DNA from: Tausonia pullulans | Taxonomy: Eukaryota; Basidiomycota; Tremellomycetes; Cystofilobasidiales; Mrakiaceae | Assembly (NCBI GenBank): GCA_951802195.1 | Contig: OX637632.1 | Span: forward strand, 248,001-312,000 | Length of the DNA: 64,000 nt | Direction of reading: 5' to 3' | In this document: positions 11,301-36,691 of the stretch, one piece after another | How the letters are laid out: each line of letters begins with the position of its first letter | Numbering within the stretch: position 1 is the stretch's first letter | Translations under genes and position numbers: made by a program | Notes under the pieces: model-generated | The model's input: the letters and a program-made list of their open reading frames with translations, nothing else | Databases searched by the model: none | What the model was told of the DNA's origin: nothing

Positions 11301-12702
11301 GGTTCCAGATTGGAGGTGGTGTTGCTGTCGGACTGAAAGGCGTGGAGACCGGGAGAATATTGCCACCAGAGGAAGAAGTCAACGCAGATAAGCCTGTATC
11401 GTCCTTTGTCTCTGTGGCAGATGGGATCCGGCCTTCGAGAGCGTCGAGGGCTGAGAGCCGGTGTTGGTCTTCGGACCTGCCCTGACGGCTAATTTCCACC
11501 ACCGGGAGATCCTCGTCCTCATCAACGGACTCATTGGGGTTCATGCACTCTCCACGCCAGTTGAGGAAGACGGGTGAGGGGCTCACCCCACCCATTCCGC
11601 GCTGCGCCGTCGACACGACCATGCTGGAGGCGCCAGAGGACATACCGCTTGCTGTGCGCGCTTCGCCAAAGGTCGAACGCGTCGGCGTCCAGTCCTCCTG
11701 GAGAGGGTCCAGGTTCGCCTTTGGCACTGTCGGCGAATGGAGAGGGAACGGCAGCGCAGCTGACATTGGTGAGGCGGGCGGGGGACCGGTGGGAGGTGGC
11801 AGAGGGGGAGGAAGCTGACGCGAGAGCCGATTTGTGGATGAGGTGGATCCAGGACGAGATGGACTGTCCGGCCGCCTCTGGCTGCGTAGGCGAAGCATCT
11901 CTGTCTTGCTCGATGGTGTCATGCTGCCGCCGCCACCTCCGGCAAAGATGGATCTTGTTGGGGTTATCGCCACCACCGACGCCGAGGGAGATTCCTTCGC
12001 CGCGCTCGCTCGCTTCTCCACTCTCCCAGTTGACGTCGTCGACGTGAGGCGACCCTCAATTCCAGCGTTCAGCGGTCTTATATATGTCTCGAAGTATGTC
12101 GGCACGGCAGCCGCTCTCTGCGCTGCCAATGCTGCGCGCTTGCGACTGAGCTCCCTTAAGCGCTCTAGCCTTTGAAGCTCTTCTGCTTCGTCCTCCGTCA
12201 TGCTGCCACCACCGTCACCGCCTATGGCAGCGACCGTATCAGTCCAGGAACGGGGGTCTTTGGCCCCCGAGCTGGAGAAGGGCAGAGGCAATGATGCATA
12301 AGGGTTCGAAGATGGTTGGGGGAATGAGCCGTCGACCTGCGAGAGCTGGAAGCTGGAGTCCGTGCCGGCTGTGCTTGAAGGCCAGTATGATCTTGGGATC
12401 TTCGACGGCGGTTCACAATCTTCGACGCCCTCGATCCTAGGAGGAGGATTACCCAGAGATTGTTGGCTCAGCTCAGCGTTTGTGGTGTGGCTGCTTGGCA
12501 TGGAATGTCGAAAAGGGTTGTTCGACGTCGACCGCCGAGCAGACGAGACGGAAGATGAGCTCGAGATGGTTGAGGCGAGTCTAGGCCGACCCAGAGCAGC
12601 CTCGAATGGGTTCAGCGCTGGATCAAGAGGCGAGTCGTCCGTTAAGGGGCTTGGGCGAGCGAGGCGGAGGGTTGCTGGCGGCGGCGGCGAAGCCGATGTC
12701 AT
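8339..12702 (-). CDS. Large unrecognised single-pass type II membrane protein
   Basis: I do not recognise the family. The long first exon (about 740 codons from ATG 12702) codes a Ser/Pro/Arg-rich, probably disordered cytoplasmic region. A second exon adds a basic stretch RQGISRKIKM and one hydrophobic span, AIFMVVVISIALLIGLLAG (about 10275-10330). Short exons then give a Cys-containing linker (SNCASGFLGAFCDL, STCVCTSSDSSDC). The last exons (about 8339-10022) code roughly 540 residues with N-glycosylation sequons (NTT, NSS, NTS, NRT, NYT) and no second membrane span, so a lumenal or extracellular domain is inferred. Total about 1,290 residues. Splices are supported by GT-AG borders that keep the frame, for example GAGGTG/CTTCTTCC near 9420-9480. 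Role unknown; a cell-surface or secretory-pathway enzyme is possible. Confidence 0.75.
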
Positions 12703-14257
12703 CCTGGCGAGGAGAAAGGAGTGTTGGGAAATAAGTGGGAGAAGGTCGGCCTTTGGGTCAGCAGCAGCACTCCAGACAGATCGGACGGAGACGGACCTGG
12801 TGGCGTCTCAGGAACCAGTAGCGGCCAAGAGCGACGTTCGGAGTAAAGTGAGGGGATCGTTGCGAGGCGGCTGGGAGAGTCGAACTAAAGGGAAGCGCGA
12901 GCGCTGAGGACCACGCGCAGACGCTGAGTGCACGCGAAGCTGCTGCGTGGGCGCCGCTGGGCCGAGAGCTGATTGGGAGAGAGAACGAGAGAGAGAGGTG
13001 GGTATCAAAAGGAGCGTGTGGGATGGGCCAGCCTGCTGTGACGACGCCTGGTGAGCGAAGGGCAACGACAAGTAGACGGCGGTGAAGCCAAAGGTGTGGG
13101 TGAAAGTCGAGGAAGACACGAGAACAAGTGAGGACAACGTCCGCTCACCCTTACTGGATTGAAGCCGCCGTCTCGGAGAAAGGGGCTGGGCACCAACGGA
13201 GCACGACGACAACCGGAGGGGGGGCGAGGGGGCGCATTCGTGTTTCGGAGGGACGAGCGTCGAGCGACAGTCATCTCGTGGACCAGTGGTCTCGTGGGGT
13301 TGATTGAGGTTTGTCGTGGGCTTGTGAGTTGAGAGCACGGACGCCGATTTCTCCCAAATTCGAAGATGAAGTCTGCCGTCGAATTGGAGAAACAGATGAA
13401 GGCGCAGATGAAGGCGAAGGAAAGGACATGGAAACGGGATGCGGATATCGATGTTGACTCCCCGAGTCACTCTTGCGCCCTCGGTGTGATCGAGTCTCGT
13501 CTCAACTCCCCCCCACCCACCCCCCCTCCCTCCCTCCCCCACACGCTCGGCGAACAAACACGTCGCTTCCTCGTGGGGCTGTTGCACACCAAACTGGGGT
13601 GAGCAAGCAGATCGTTAATCGAAGAATCCTCCGACCGACGACGTGCGCCGTTGGAGACTTGGAGCGCGCGGTTAGCCTTTGAACACCTCAAGCATGCTCA
13701 CGCGGCTCGGTCGTCCACAGTTGGCTGCAAAGAGAACAACGACGAGTCTCGCTATACCGACAAAGGACTCCGGCTTCGGTCAAGGGGAAAAAGATTACCG
13801 AACTCCTCCTTGAACTGAGAATGCATTCATGGGCTCGCGAAGCTGCGAACTTTAGTGCAAGCACGGCAAGGCCACGTCAAAATAGAGGCCTTTTGAACGG
13901 GATTACGGAAAGACGAGGCGGTGGATGCCTGCCTGCCAGGACTGAATACAGAACGAGCGCCGGTGTTGTACACCGATTCGAACTCAGGCGCGCTGGCTGG
14001 TTTTCATGCTCTTTCAGTTTCCTGTTGTATGATCCTCTAATTGCAATCTCCAGACTCCTCTCTCGATTGAGTCAACTTGCCCCTCTCAGCTGCCTGACTG
14101 TTCGATACTTTTTGTGCACCTCTCAGACCTCTGATCCCTCGTCTCGATTCGAGATGCGTAGCCTGTCTCGTCTCCCCTGGCGCCACTTTTCACAACGACG
14201 TCATTATAAAGACACGCTAGAGCAAGGAGGCAAACATATCACTATTTCACCCTCCTC
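12703..14257. other. Intergenic stretch, no gene supported
   Basis: Open frames exist on both strands, the longest on the minus strand at 12808-13587, but they are compositionally biased, lack family motifs and fit no splice pattern. The part just above 12702 should be the promoter and leader of the membrane-protein gene. A long pyrimidine run (C-rich with CCCACC and CCTCC units) lies at about 13505-13545. The segment 13600-14250 should include the 3' end of the GST transcript. Confidence 0.45.
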
Positions 14258-16355
14258 TTACTTGGAGTCAGCATTTTTGGGAGGAGTTGGGTCCTCGCCA
14301 GTTGCGATAATCTTGTCGAGGAGACTGTCCGGCATGACGGTCAGCCTGGGCCCAACTGCTTCTATATAGCGACATAAAACCAACTCACTCTGAGTGCTCC
14401 GGAACATGGAGACCTTTGATGGTCGCCTCGCGAGCGAGGTTGCGGTCGACCCAAGCGCGAACATTGGGCGGGTATTCAGACTTGGGCACGCCGGCGAGGG
14501 GACCAAAGAGGACCCTGTGCCAGAGAGAGGTGGTCATATCAGTGTGACTCTGAGCAGGAGAAGTGGCAGGGTGCTCAATGCATACCAGGGGAAGGCGTTG
14601 GCATCGGCGATGGTGTCTAAAGAGAGAGAGAGGTTCGCGGGAAATATACAATGGCGACTCGAGAGGCATCTATCACTTACACTTTCCCTTGCCAGGTCCA
14701 ACGACTGGATCACCGCGAGAGAGAGCGTCAATGAGGGCACGCCCCAAGGCGGAGGTAATGACGAAAGACTGACGGTAGTCGCGGTTGTTGAGCATGATAT
14801 CTAGGACGTCGTAGAGCCGCTTGGTCTCGTCACGGTAGCGCTTGATGGCCTGCCCAAACGAAGTACAGGAGATATCAGAAGCCGGTCATCATTGGCGTGG
14901 CTGGACATGATTGACGTAGGGAATCTTCTCCGGGCTGATGAGGAGGGAGAAGGGACGAGTCAACCGAAGTGGCTGCAGGGCGTTCTACCTCACACCCGAC
15001 TCACGCGTAACGGTAGAAGTGGTTGCTCTGACCTGATAACAGTAAACTATGGTCAGAGTGAAGTCTCACGTCTCACAGGGCCACTGCTTGTCGCACCCTG
15101 CATAGGTCCTGGTCCGTAACGGGTAGGAAGTTAGTCGAGTGTTGCCGTGCATCGGACAAAGAGAAAGATGCAATCTCACCGATGCCTCCGTGAACGAAGA
15201 ACATGTTTTGAAGGATCTTGGAGCGGTAGTCGTCGTCCTCGGGCGAGTCCGACGGGAACGAAACTGAGAGATGGATTGATCATCAGTGTTGGCTCGACCT
15301 CCTCTGCTGGGACGCTCTAGATATTGACACTTGTGCTCCTGATCATAGCTTGACATGGCAGAAGCGGGTCTGTCAGTAGGGAAGGTCATCGAGCTCAGTC
15401 GCTCGCTTGGCGACTCACTGCTTCTCAAGGTAACTGGACGGGATCACATGGAAGAGTTAGTGCATATGCGTGAAATATGTCAGGACGTCGCTGGGAAAGA
15501 GCTGGACGACATACAGGAGGATAGCAGCGGTTTCCATCACGGGGAAATCACCACGGTTAGGGTCGACCTAAGGAGGAAAGAAAAGCGCAGGTCATCAGTA
15601 TCCGATCTCACGCAAATGCCGAGACTGGGCCCGAACTGCCAGCTCTCTCATGTTTACTCGGCTTCGTCTGCACATGACGAATCCTACTCTAGATTCTAGT
15701 CAAGACCTGCTCACAAGCGTCGGGATCCTACCGTTGGGGTTCAGCTTGATGCTAAAGATGGATATAGGGATTGTGAGCCAGTCAGCACCCCAGGATGATG
15801 TCAGATACGAGGCGCCTCCGCTCCCTTCCTCCCGGCTCATCCCCCGATCTGTTCAACTCCTCGGCTCAACCACTCACAACCAATCTTCCTTTTGAGTGTT
15901 CTTGGAGATATCAATCCTTGAGACCGACGTGCGGAAGGTGATGAAAGGCGGATCAGCTACGACCGCCTGACGCAGGGGCGCTGGATGGCCGAGCTCATGA
16001 GGCATCTACTGGCTCGTGGAGGACTCACTTGATAGCCTCGTATTTGAGCTCTGGATAGACAGCCTTGAGCTCTTCAATGAAGACTGTAATAGATGGAGCG
16101 TCAGGATACGGCTCCGGGAGGAGAGAGATGTTGCACACGCCCCGGGAGGCGCTCCTAGCGCCTCCTGTAAGCCTTGCACGCATCCAGTGATGTGAAGGTC
16201 GCAAACGTTCCTGAGGTTTTGAGGCCATTGGGAGTGCCCAGTGTGTAGAGCTTGAGAGGCTTCATAGTGGAGAGGTTGACCTTGGAGGACATGGTTCGGG
16301 CGAAGACCGTGGAGGAGGGCAGATGGAAGTTGGAGGCGAGCAGTCGAGCGGCCAT
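14258..16355 (-). CDS. Ure2-like glutathione S-transferase with possible mitochondrial presequence
   Basis: Conjugates glutathione to electrophiles or reduces disulfides. Exon 1 (16211-16355) contains MKPLKLYTLGTPNGLKTS; exon 2 (16029-16083) FIEELKAVYPELKYEAIK; exon 3 (15878-15916) IDISKNTQKEDWF; exon 4 IKLNPNGRIPTL; then VMETAAILLYVVQLFPSDVL, SKILQNMFFVHGGIGPMQG, RALIDAL, IADANAFPW and a last exon ending PTPPKNADSK at TAA 14258-14260. The order is the standard thioredoxin-fold domain followed by the all-helical GST domain. The first ATG adds 38 residues (MAARLLASNF...SSTVFART) rich in Arg, Ser and hydrophobics with no acids, like a mitochondrial presequence; ATGs at MSSK and MKPL could give a cytosolic form. 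Intron 1 (16084-16210) seems to start GAACGT, not GT. Divergent from an ABCC transporter. Confidence 0.85.
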
Positions 16356-17106
16356 CGCTCATGGAAGTCGAGCGATCCCGTTCCCCGCTCGCTCTGGTCC
16401 ATCTTTCTCAGCAAGCTGGCATCCTTTTCGAACGATTTAGGAGGTAGTATCCTCTGCTCTGGTCCCTGCGCGCACAGGATGACGCATCAAAGGAAGCAAA
16501 AGCAATATCTTGCATCATTCCGTACGCCCTCGCCCGGGCGTCTCACCCGTGTGCCTGTGCTGCACGCATTGACCGGTTCTCGCTGTTGTCCTGCTGCTCG
16601 GTAAGCGGCGAGGAATGAACCGGTGGAAGCTCGGGCCTTAAGGAACAAAAACGCTCAACCGCGGATAAGGAGCAGGGACAAGCGAGGGAAGAGGCAGAGA
16701 AAGGGCAATATATGAAGGCAGGAGTGGCCATGGGAGAAAGAAACAAATGATGCGCCTCCTCAGGCTGCGCGCGTGCGTGCCTTCCTGCCTTGGAAGTACC
16801 AGGACGCCGATGCCAAATGAAAGCAGTGCGCATGTGGGATACACAGGTTTACTCCTGGTTCATTCGCAGCATCTCGGAGGGCTGCGTCGAGGAAAGAAAG
16901 AGAAAGCGAGTAAAAGGTGCCGCGCCGGTCAAAGGCAACGTGGGGAAAGGCGGGTGAGGCCGATTTCAAGAAAATGGACGAGGAAACTGTGAGCACGCGT
17001 CGTCCGGTACGACGACATGTGGACTTCGCTTCGACAGCCCTTTCTTTCACCTGTCAACACTCACCCCATCCCACCTCACCCCGACCCAACCAGCTCCCCT
17101 TCCGCC
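16356..17106. promoter_or_regulatory. Shared divergent promoter of GST and ABCC transporter
   Basis: 751 bp between the starts of the GST (minus) and the ABCC gene (plus); no gene of its own is supported. It contains TGACGCAT near 16480, similar to an AP-1/CREB half-site as used by Yap1-type stress factors, but the match is not exact. Co-regulation of the two genes is an inference from layout. Confidence 0.45.
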
Positions 17107-23517
<6,411 letters not shown>

Positions 23518-24046
23518 GCCTGCCTTTCCATCTCTTCACTTGTTTCCTCTTTTTCCATTTGGCTGCCTTAATAGAAACTTTATAACTTTTCCTTAGGCTC
23601 TGCTTGAGGACCGTCTTTTCGTTAGATCTATCTCATGCATGCCCACGCTGCGTGCTCACTACTTATCTGCCTGTACACCCGCTTAGCTCGTTGTCGCTTA
23701 GTCCAACGTCAACTTTGCGCTTCCATTGAATTCTTCCACTGCCTCAATTAGCTGACTTGCCGACTTGCCCGCGATGTGACTCATTGCCCTCTAACTGCAG
23801 AGGTGAGCTCTGGCCTTCGGAGCCGGCCGACGGCGGAAGAAGGTGGGACAAGTTGGACCACGCGTGCGTGTCACGTTCGCGCGCTTTCTCTCTGACTCCG
23901 CCGCCCTCTTCTCCAACCCGTCAACTTTGGCCACCTTTCTCCTGTCAACGCCCACCAAAACCCGATCGCTTGCCCGCACCAGGGCCCGGACTCTGAACCC
24001 CATATCGACCCCCGACTCCCTCCTCCTGTTGAACAGCAGCAAAGCG
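23518..24046. other. Intergenic stretch between the two ABC transporters
   Basis: Terminator and 3' untranslated region of the first transporter and promoter of the second. An open frame enters from 23843 in frame with the second gene but looks like leader sequence. No other gene is seen. Confidence 0.5.
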
Positions 24047-31320
<7,274 letters not shown>

Positions 31321-31529
31321 GCCAGAATTAGCGACGAATCTTAGATAGATAGCTCTTAGAAACGAGTCAGAGCGAATGAGAGCAGTCATCGGTTCAATGA
31401 GCCAAAAAGAAAACCTTGTGCAGATAATGCTATGGAGCATGCAAGCTTGGCTTAGAGAGCTATAATGCTCGATGGAAAGATTCACAAATGCTCTTACAGA
31501 AAACTCATGTATTAAGAGGGCCAGCTGGT

Positions 31530-34049
31530 CTAGGCCGAAACGACCTTGGCCGCATGGACGGCGTACTCCTGCAAGAAGGACCGGACCCAGTTAGACTAGA
31601 TCAGGGCCTCATTCCAACCAACTCAGATACCCCACGACGCACCTTGTTGATGAGATGGCTCGTCTTTTCAATGAGGCTGAGCATCTTGCCGAGGTTGGAG
31701 CTCCAGTCAGTGAGGACCTCGTCGCTTGCCTTCTTACGGCGAAAGTCGACGATCCCCGCGGGTCGGTCGATCCGGGCCCAAACGGTCTTGTCCACGACGA
31801 GCTTGCAGAGAACCTCCTCCGTCCTTGGCTGGGAAAGATCGAGGAGTTGCGAGAGTCGGGGGAGGGTGATGCGGGTGTAGTAGGCGGAGACAACGCGGAT
31901 GTTCTGTTTATGGAACAAGGCAGGACCGTTAGAGCCACACGAGAGAAAGTAATAGAAATGGAATTCAAGAGATAGAGACTAACGTGCTCAATGACGCGCG
32001 AGTGGAGGGCCTCCCAACGGGTGTCGCCCTTGGAACTCGACGTCGGAGAGGCCGAGGCCGGCTGGAAGACAGTCGCCTGCCGAAGGGTGGGGCCGTAAAG
32101 AGTCTCGATTCCGGGCCAGCGCATGAGTTCCTGAGTGGTGAAGCTCTTGAGAAGATCGCTGGAGAGGCAAGGGAGTTTTTCGTCAGCCAAGTGGTCTCCG
32201 GGTGAAAACGAACGAGGAACCACAGCCGACGTACTATTGAAGAGGGACCTTCTCGAACGCTGAGTCGCGGAAAACCTTATGAAGCATGTCGGACTGCTCA
32301 TTGTTGTGCGGGGCGAGGATGACAAAGTAGGCGATGTTCTCGAGCGCCTCCTTGGCGCGCGCCTCGTCTTCCTTGACTTCCTCCGTGTCGTAGACCTCCT
32401 GGTACGATTTGCACGCATCAAGGTAGTCGTCTTCTTGGAGCGCGAGCTTGATGACGAGATCAAAGTAGCGGAGCTTGAGATCCTGAGGAAGAGGCGGCGC
32501 AGAGGGGCGCGCATGTCAGTCAAAACGACATACTGTTCGGTCGCAGTTCAGCTTATACTAACAGAGTTGCCGTCCTCCTTCAAGTATGCCCGGTTAATCT
32601 TCCTGGATCCAACGCGCACTCGGACCCAATTTCCACGCTGGCTCTCCAGCCGCATCTGGTCAAGAATGCTGGAGGCAAGTAACAAAGACGCGTCGTCAAC
32701 AGCGAGTCCTGTCGTCGTCTGGCTCATGCCTCCATGCCCTATAGTCCCCACTCGTACTCACAACTCGGTCTTCTCGCGCCGCTCCATGCTGCTGTACGTC
32801 TCGACCTGAAGCTCGCTCAGCAAGTCCGCCGCCCGGTCGCGGTGGTCCTTTGACGTAACGGGCTCGGCCTTGGCATCTGCCTCCTTCTCCTTCGTGGTCT
32901 TGTTCGTTGTCGACGTCGAAGCTAGAGGAGGAGACAAGGCCACCCTTTGGTTCAGCCTCTGAGAAGGGAGGGGGGAAGGGGGAGAAACGGCGTCGCAGGT
33001 GGCTCGACGCGTGCGCGCTAGCTCACCTTCAGGTGGAGGGGCCGGCGCGGTCTCGGCGAGCTTCTCATGGTGACGCGACAAGAGGGTGGTGAGGCGGGCT
33101 CTCGGAAGCTCGAGGTAAATCTATTGGGAGAGAGGCAGAGTATGTGTCAGTCATGCTGGCCTTCAAGAGAAAGTCGAACCGTAAGTATGAGAGTCCCGAC
33201 ACCGTCACCGACTCGAGGCGTCGGCCAGGCCGCGAGCGAGCGCTGCCCGGGAGCATGCCCTAAACGTTGTGCCAGGGAGGATATAACTTCCACAGCAGTC
33301 CCCGATCGTCACGATTCGACGTCGAGCGGATAGCTTACTCCCATGAAACAGTAGCAGGACGCAATGCTCGGCTTCTCGATCTGATGAACCCCCTTCACCT
33401 CCATCGCGTCCGGCAAGTCTCCTCAGAAGCAAGCACTCACCTTGCCATCCGTGACGCTCCTGAGCGTGTTAAGGAGCTCAAGCCATTTGTCAATCCCGTT
33501 CTTCTCCTTGATCTCAGGGAGGAACGCCATCACGGCGTCGACCATCTTGACGACGGCCTCTTTGAGCTGTCCATGCCGCTTGGCCAGGAGGACGACGGTC
33601 GAATTGACAAGGACGAGGTCGTGTTGCTTGTAGGCAAGCGTCGGGATGAGGACAAGAATTTTGGACGTTGAGGAAAGGTCGGCGGCCTTTGGGAGGCGGG
33701 GGCGAGGAAGAGAGGGTTAGAGAGCAAGAGCGACGTCAACACGCGGCGAGCAGGGAAAGAGAGAGGGACAGAACGTACGTTACGAGTCTGCTTCTCAAGA
33801 GCAAGAAGCTTGTCAACGGCCTCCTGGAGCTGTCCAGACTATAAGAGCGTGGCGAAGACCAACGGAAGATGAATAGGAAAAAAGGGATATCAGTGACTAG
33901 ACCTCCACGCACGCGCTGATGACGCCGACCCGTCGCGCGGAAGACCCCAGAGACGCTAGACACACCTCAGCGAGCTTAGTCGCTTCCGGAACAAGGGCAT
34001 CGACCTCGGCGGTGTAGTCCTTCTCTTGCTTTCGGGGGGGGGCAGACAT
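31530..34049 (-). CDS. RPN5: 26S proteasome lid subunit Rpn5 (PSMD12)
   Basis: Scaffold subunit of the proteasome lid. The N-terminus MSAPPRKQEKDYTAEVDALVPEATKLAE starts at 34049. The C-terminal PCI domain is clear: NIRVVSAYYTRITLPRLSQL, LDLSQPRTEEVLCKLVVDKT, WARIDRPAGIVDFRR, DWSSNLGKMLSLIEKTSHLI, then after an intron EYAVHAAKVVSA and TAG (31530-31532). This matches Rpn5/PSMD12 rather than other PCI proteins because of the RPAGIV-F-R segment and the terminal EKT-HLI helix. There are several introns of 60-120 nt. The poly-C at codons 3-6 (nine C in a row at the start) is within the coding sequence. It is followed at a short distance by the convergent end of the ABC transporter. Confidence 0.92.
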
Positions 34050-34217
34050 CGTAGTGAAGGAGGGTGGTGAGGAGGTGGTGGTTGGTCGGCAACGACGCGA
34101 GGAGACCTGTCGCGCGACGAGCGTCCCTGCGACAGCACCGACGTCTCTCTTGACGACCGACCATCCTAAAAATGGCCCCCATCATGATATCCAAATAGTC
34201 ATGATTCAAAACTGATT

Positions 34218-36247
34218 CTACTCGTTCAAAACCCGTTCCCGCTCTCGATCAGGCTCGACGGGCTCCGGCTGCTTCGACCTCTCTTCCGCCGCGCGCATCT
34301 CGCGCTCTTCGACCTCCATCTTCGCCCGCTTCTCTGCCTCTTCAGCTTTCTCCTCCTCCAGCCTCTTCTTTTCCTTCTCTGCCCGCTCTCTCTCTGCCTG
34401 CTCCCTCTCTGCCCGCTCCTTCTCTGCATTCTCCCGCTCGGCCCTCTCTAACCTTTCCCTCTCGGCGGCCGCCGCCGCCGCCCGTTCCCGCTCTTGCTTC
34501 TCCCTCCGCTCGCGCTCCTCCTTCTCAAACCTTTCCCGCTCCCTCTCGGCGCGTTCGAGCTCCTCGAACTCCTTCTCAAGCTCGTCCTCGTCGATGGTGA
34601 CTCCACCGGCAGCGGCGTTCCGGGCGCCCTCGCCGCCGCTTCGCATGACGTCCTCGATCTCGGCCTGGTCAGCGAGGACATCGGCCATGCCGCTCATCGT
34701 TGCCTCAACGTGATCCCGCTGGAGCTGAGGTGTTGCAAGCAGTGACTTGAGGGTTGAGGTAGAAGTCTCGTATGCGTTCAAGATCTGCGTGGAAACAGGG
34801 AGTCGTTTCCAGTCAGGTGGAGGCGATTGTAAGATGAAGAGAGGTAGAAGACGGACCTCAATGTCGCCTGCAGCTGTCTCGATCTTGAGAAGGACCGTCT
34901 GGATTGTAGCAAGCGAATCAACGCGCTTGTGTAGGAGTTCCTCGAGTGCACGCCGCGAGCGGAGATATGATTTGGCGAGGTCCTTCTGGTTGCGCTTCAG
35001 GTGGTCTGTTACTTTTGTCGTCCGACTGGGTCCATACAAAAGCTATTAGTCCGTCTGGATTGCCTAGAATTGAGGAAGGGGTGACGCAACGCACTCGGCA
35101 ATCTTGGACTCGAGATCTGCGATCTGCGATGACAATTTTGAGACAGTCTCGAGCATCGAGAGGACGCCAGTGTCGACAGAAGTAATGATGGGCACCGAAG
35201 AAGCGGCCGGGTCAAACTTGATGACCTGTGGGATTCAAGTGAGAATGAGAGTCAGCGGATGAGAGTAGTGCCCCTCGCAGCAACCTCAGCTCAGGGTGCC
35301 ACTCACATTGCCGTCCCGGACAAGGACACGTTTATCCCTCTCAAGGAACCTAAGCATTACCTCCATCTCGTCGTCGTTGAGAACGACTCCGTCGAGGCAC
35401 TTGCTCGCGAACGCCTCGCGGAACGACTTTGGACTGAAAAGAACGTCGGCGACTGACGTATGGGGAAGGGTCTGAAAGTGTGCGATAAGCCTGCTGGCAG
35501 CTTTCTATTGATAAGATTGAGAGAAAGACGTCAGCACGTCCATAGCAATGGTTAAGCCATCGGTCAAGCGACACCGGTGTTGACTGGTAGGGACGCACTT
35601 CCAGTGGAGCTCGCATGACGTAACGTCCCTTGGCCTTCTCCCACCGCTTCGAGCTTTCCTTGGCACTGGCAGGCGTACCAGTCTCGGATGAGACTATACT
35701 GAGCTGTTGAAGCCCCCACCAGAGCGGTTTACCGACGAGATTGGAGACGAGCCAGCTCGCGGTCGAAGCCGTCGCGTAGACACTTGTCGGACTCTCCTGA
35801 AACGCCTTGAGCGGGATGAGAGCGCCACTCGCCGTCATCTCGGACTGGAGGTGAGGATGTCAAAATTAGTATCTAGTGAACTCATCAGATATAGGAAAGG
35901 CTTTCTATACTTACGACGACCACAGCGAGACCGGCAGGCCGGGCTCCACCGCCACCGCCGCTGCTGCTTACCCCCGGGCCGCCCTGCTTGAGGGAATTAA
36001 CGAGCTCATCGCCCACGTCCAGCACGAGACTTCCGCCTCTCAACGACGACGAGGAAGGAAGAAGGCCCCTCTCGGCTCCGGCCTCGAGTAAGCCTCGCCA
36101 CCATGCGAGATTGGCCTGAAAGCCCGGCGGGTTGGACTGCTTCTGGTGCGCGAAGTCGGCGTAGAGGGAGGAGAGGCGCGCCTGGGAGACGGCGGAGAAC
36201 TGGGGGAGCGAGCTGAGGGTCCGCGGCGGCTGGGGCAGGCTCTCCAT
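34218..36247 (-). CDS. ESCRT-III-related CHMP7/Chm7-like protein with long charged tail
   Basis: CHMP7 proteins recruit ESCRT-III to the nuclear envelope. The N-terminal half (from ATG 36247) has SLYADFAHQKQSNPPGFQAN and WWRGLLEAG, then WLVSNLVGKPLWWGLQQLS, RYVMRAPLE, ADVLFSPKSFREAFAS and MLRFLERDKRVLVRDGNVIKF, a winged-helix type layout. The C-terminal half is Snf7-like: ISKLSSQIADLESKIAE, VTDHLKRNQKDLAKSYLRSR, LEELLHKRVDSLATIQTVL, ILNAYETSTSTLKSLL, VEATMSGMADVLADQAEIED, VTIDEDELEKEFEELE. Beyond it an uninterrupted stretch of about 110 residues, almost all Glu, Arg, Lys and Ala, runs to TAG 34218-34220. Six or more exons. The assignment to CHMP7 rather than another Snf7-family member rests on the N-terminal domain. 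Confidence 0.82.
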
Positions 36248-36691
36248 TAAAAAGGAGAATTTGAGAAGCGGGAGGAGAGGGGGGGAACAATTGGCGGAGA
36301 GTGGTGGAAGTCAGGTGGAGGGGGAGAGCAGCGCGACAAGCAGCGAGCCAGGACGAGGCTGACGCGCGTCCCTTACAGGCTGGTGCGTACGTAGCCCTAG
36401 CGGGGATTCGCTCGTCCGATTGTCGCCTCTTTGCTGATCTTGCTTCCTGTCGTCTTTCGCAGCGAGATGATAGTGTGCGGGCGAGAGAGATAGGATGCAA
36501 AGGAATAATTTCGTGGAGAAAACGTTCTTTGGATAGACTGGCAAGCAGGAGCAGATCGAGAAAAGGAAGAGGGGACGGAGACAACGAGAGCAAGCGAGTG
36601 GACAAACAAAACAGCAAGGTGGAACAGCTAGATGCGGGTAAGGGATATGTGGGTAAGCAACAAAAGAAAAAGGAAAAGTAAGAGACACAGA
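36248..36691. other. Intergenic stretch
   Basis: Upstream region of the CHMP7-like gene and 3' region of the next minus-strand gene. No supported gene. Confidence 0.5.

Noticed and set aside
12808-13587. 260-codon open frame on the minus strand
   Set aside because: Biased composition, no motif, overlaps the leader of the membrane-protein gene, and no splice pattern extends it.
13960-14000. GTTCGAATC-like box suggesting a tRNA
   Set aside because: No matching stems or A box could be found around it; similar boxes near 1370 and 9550 also fail.
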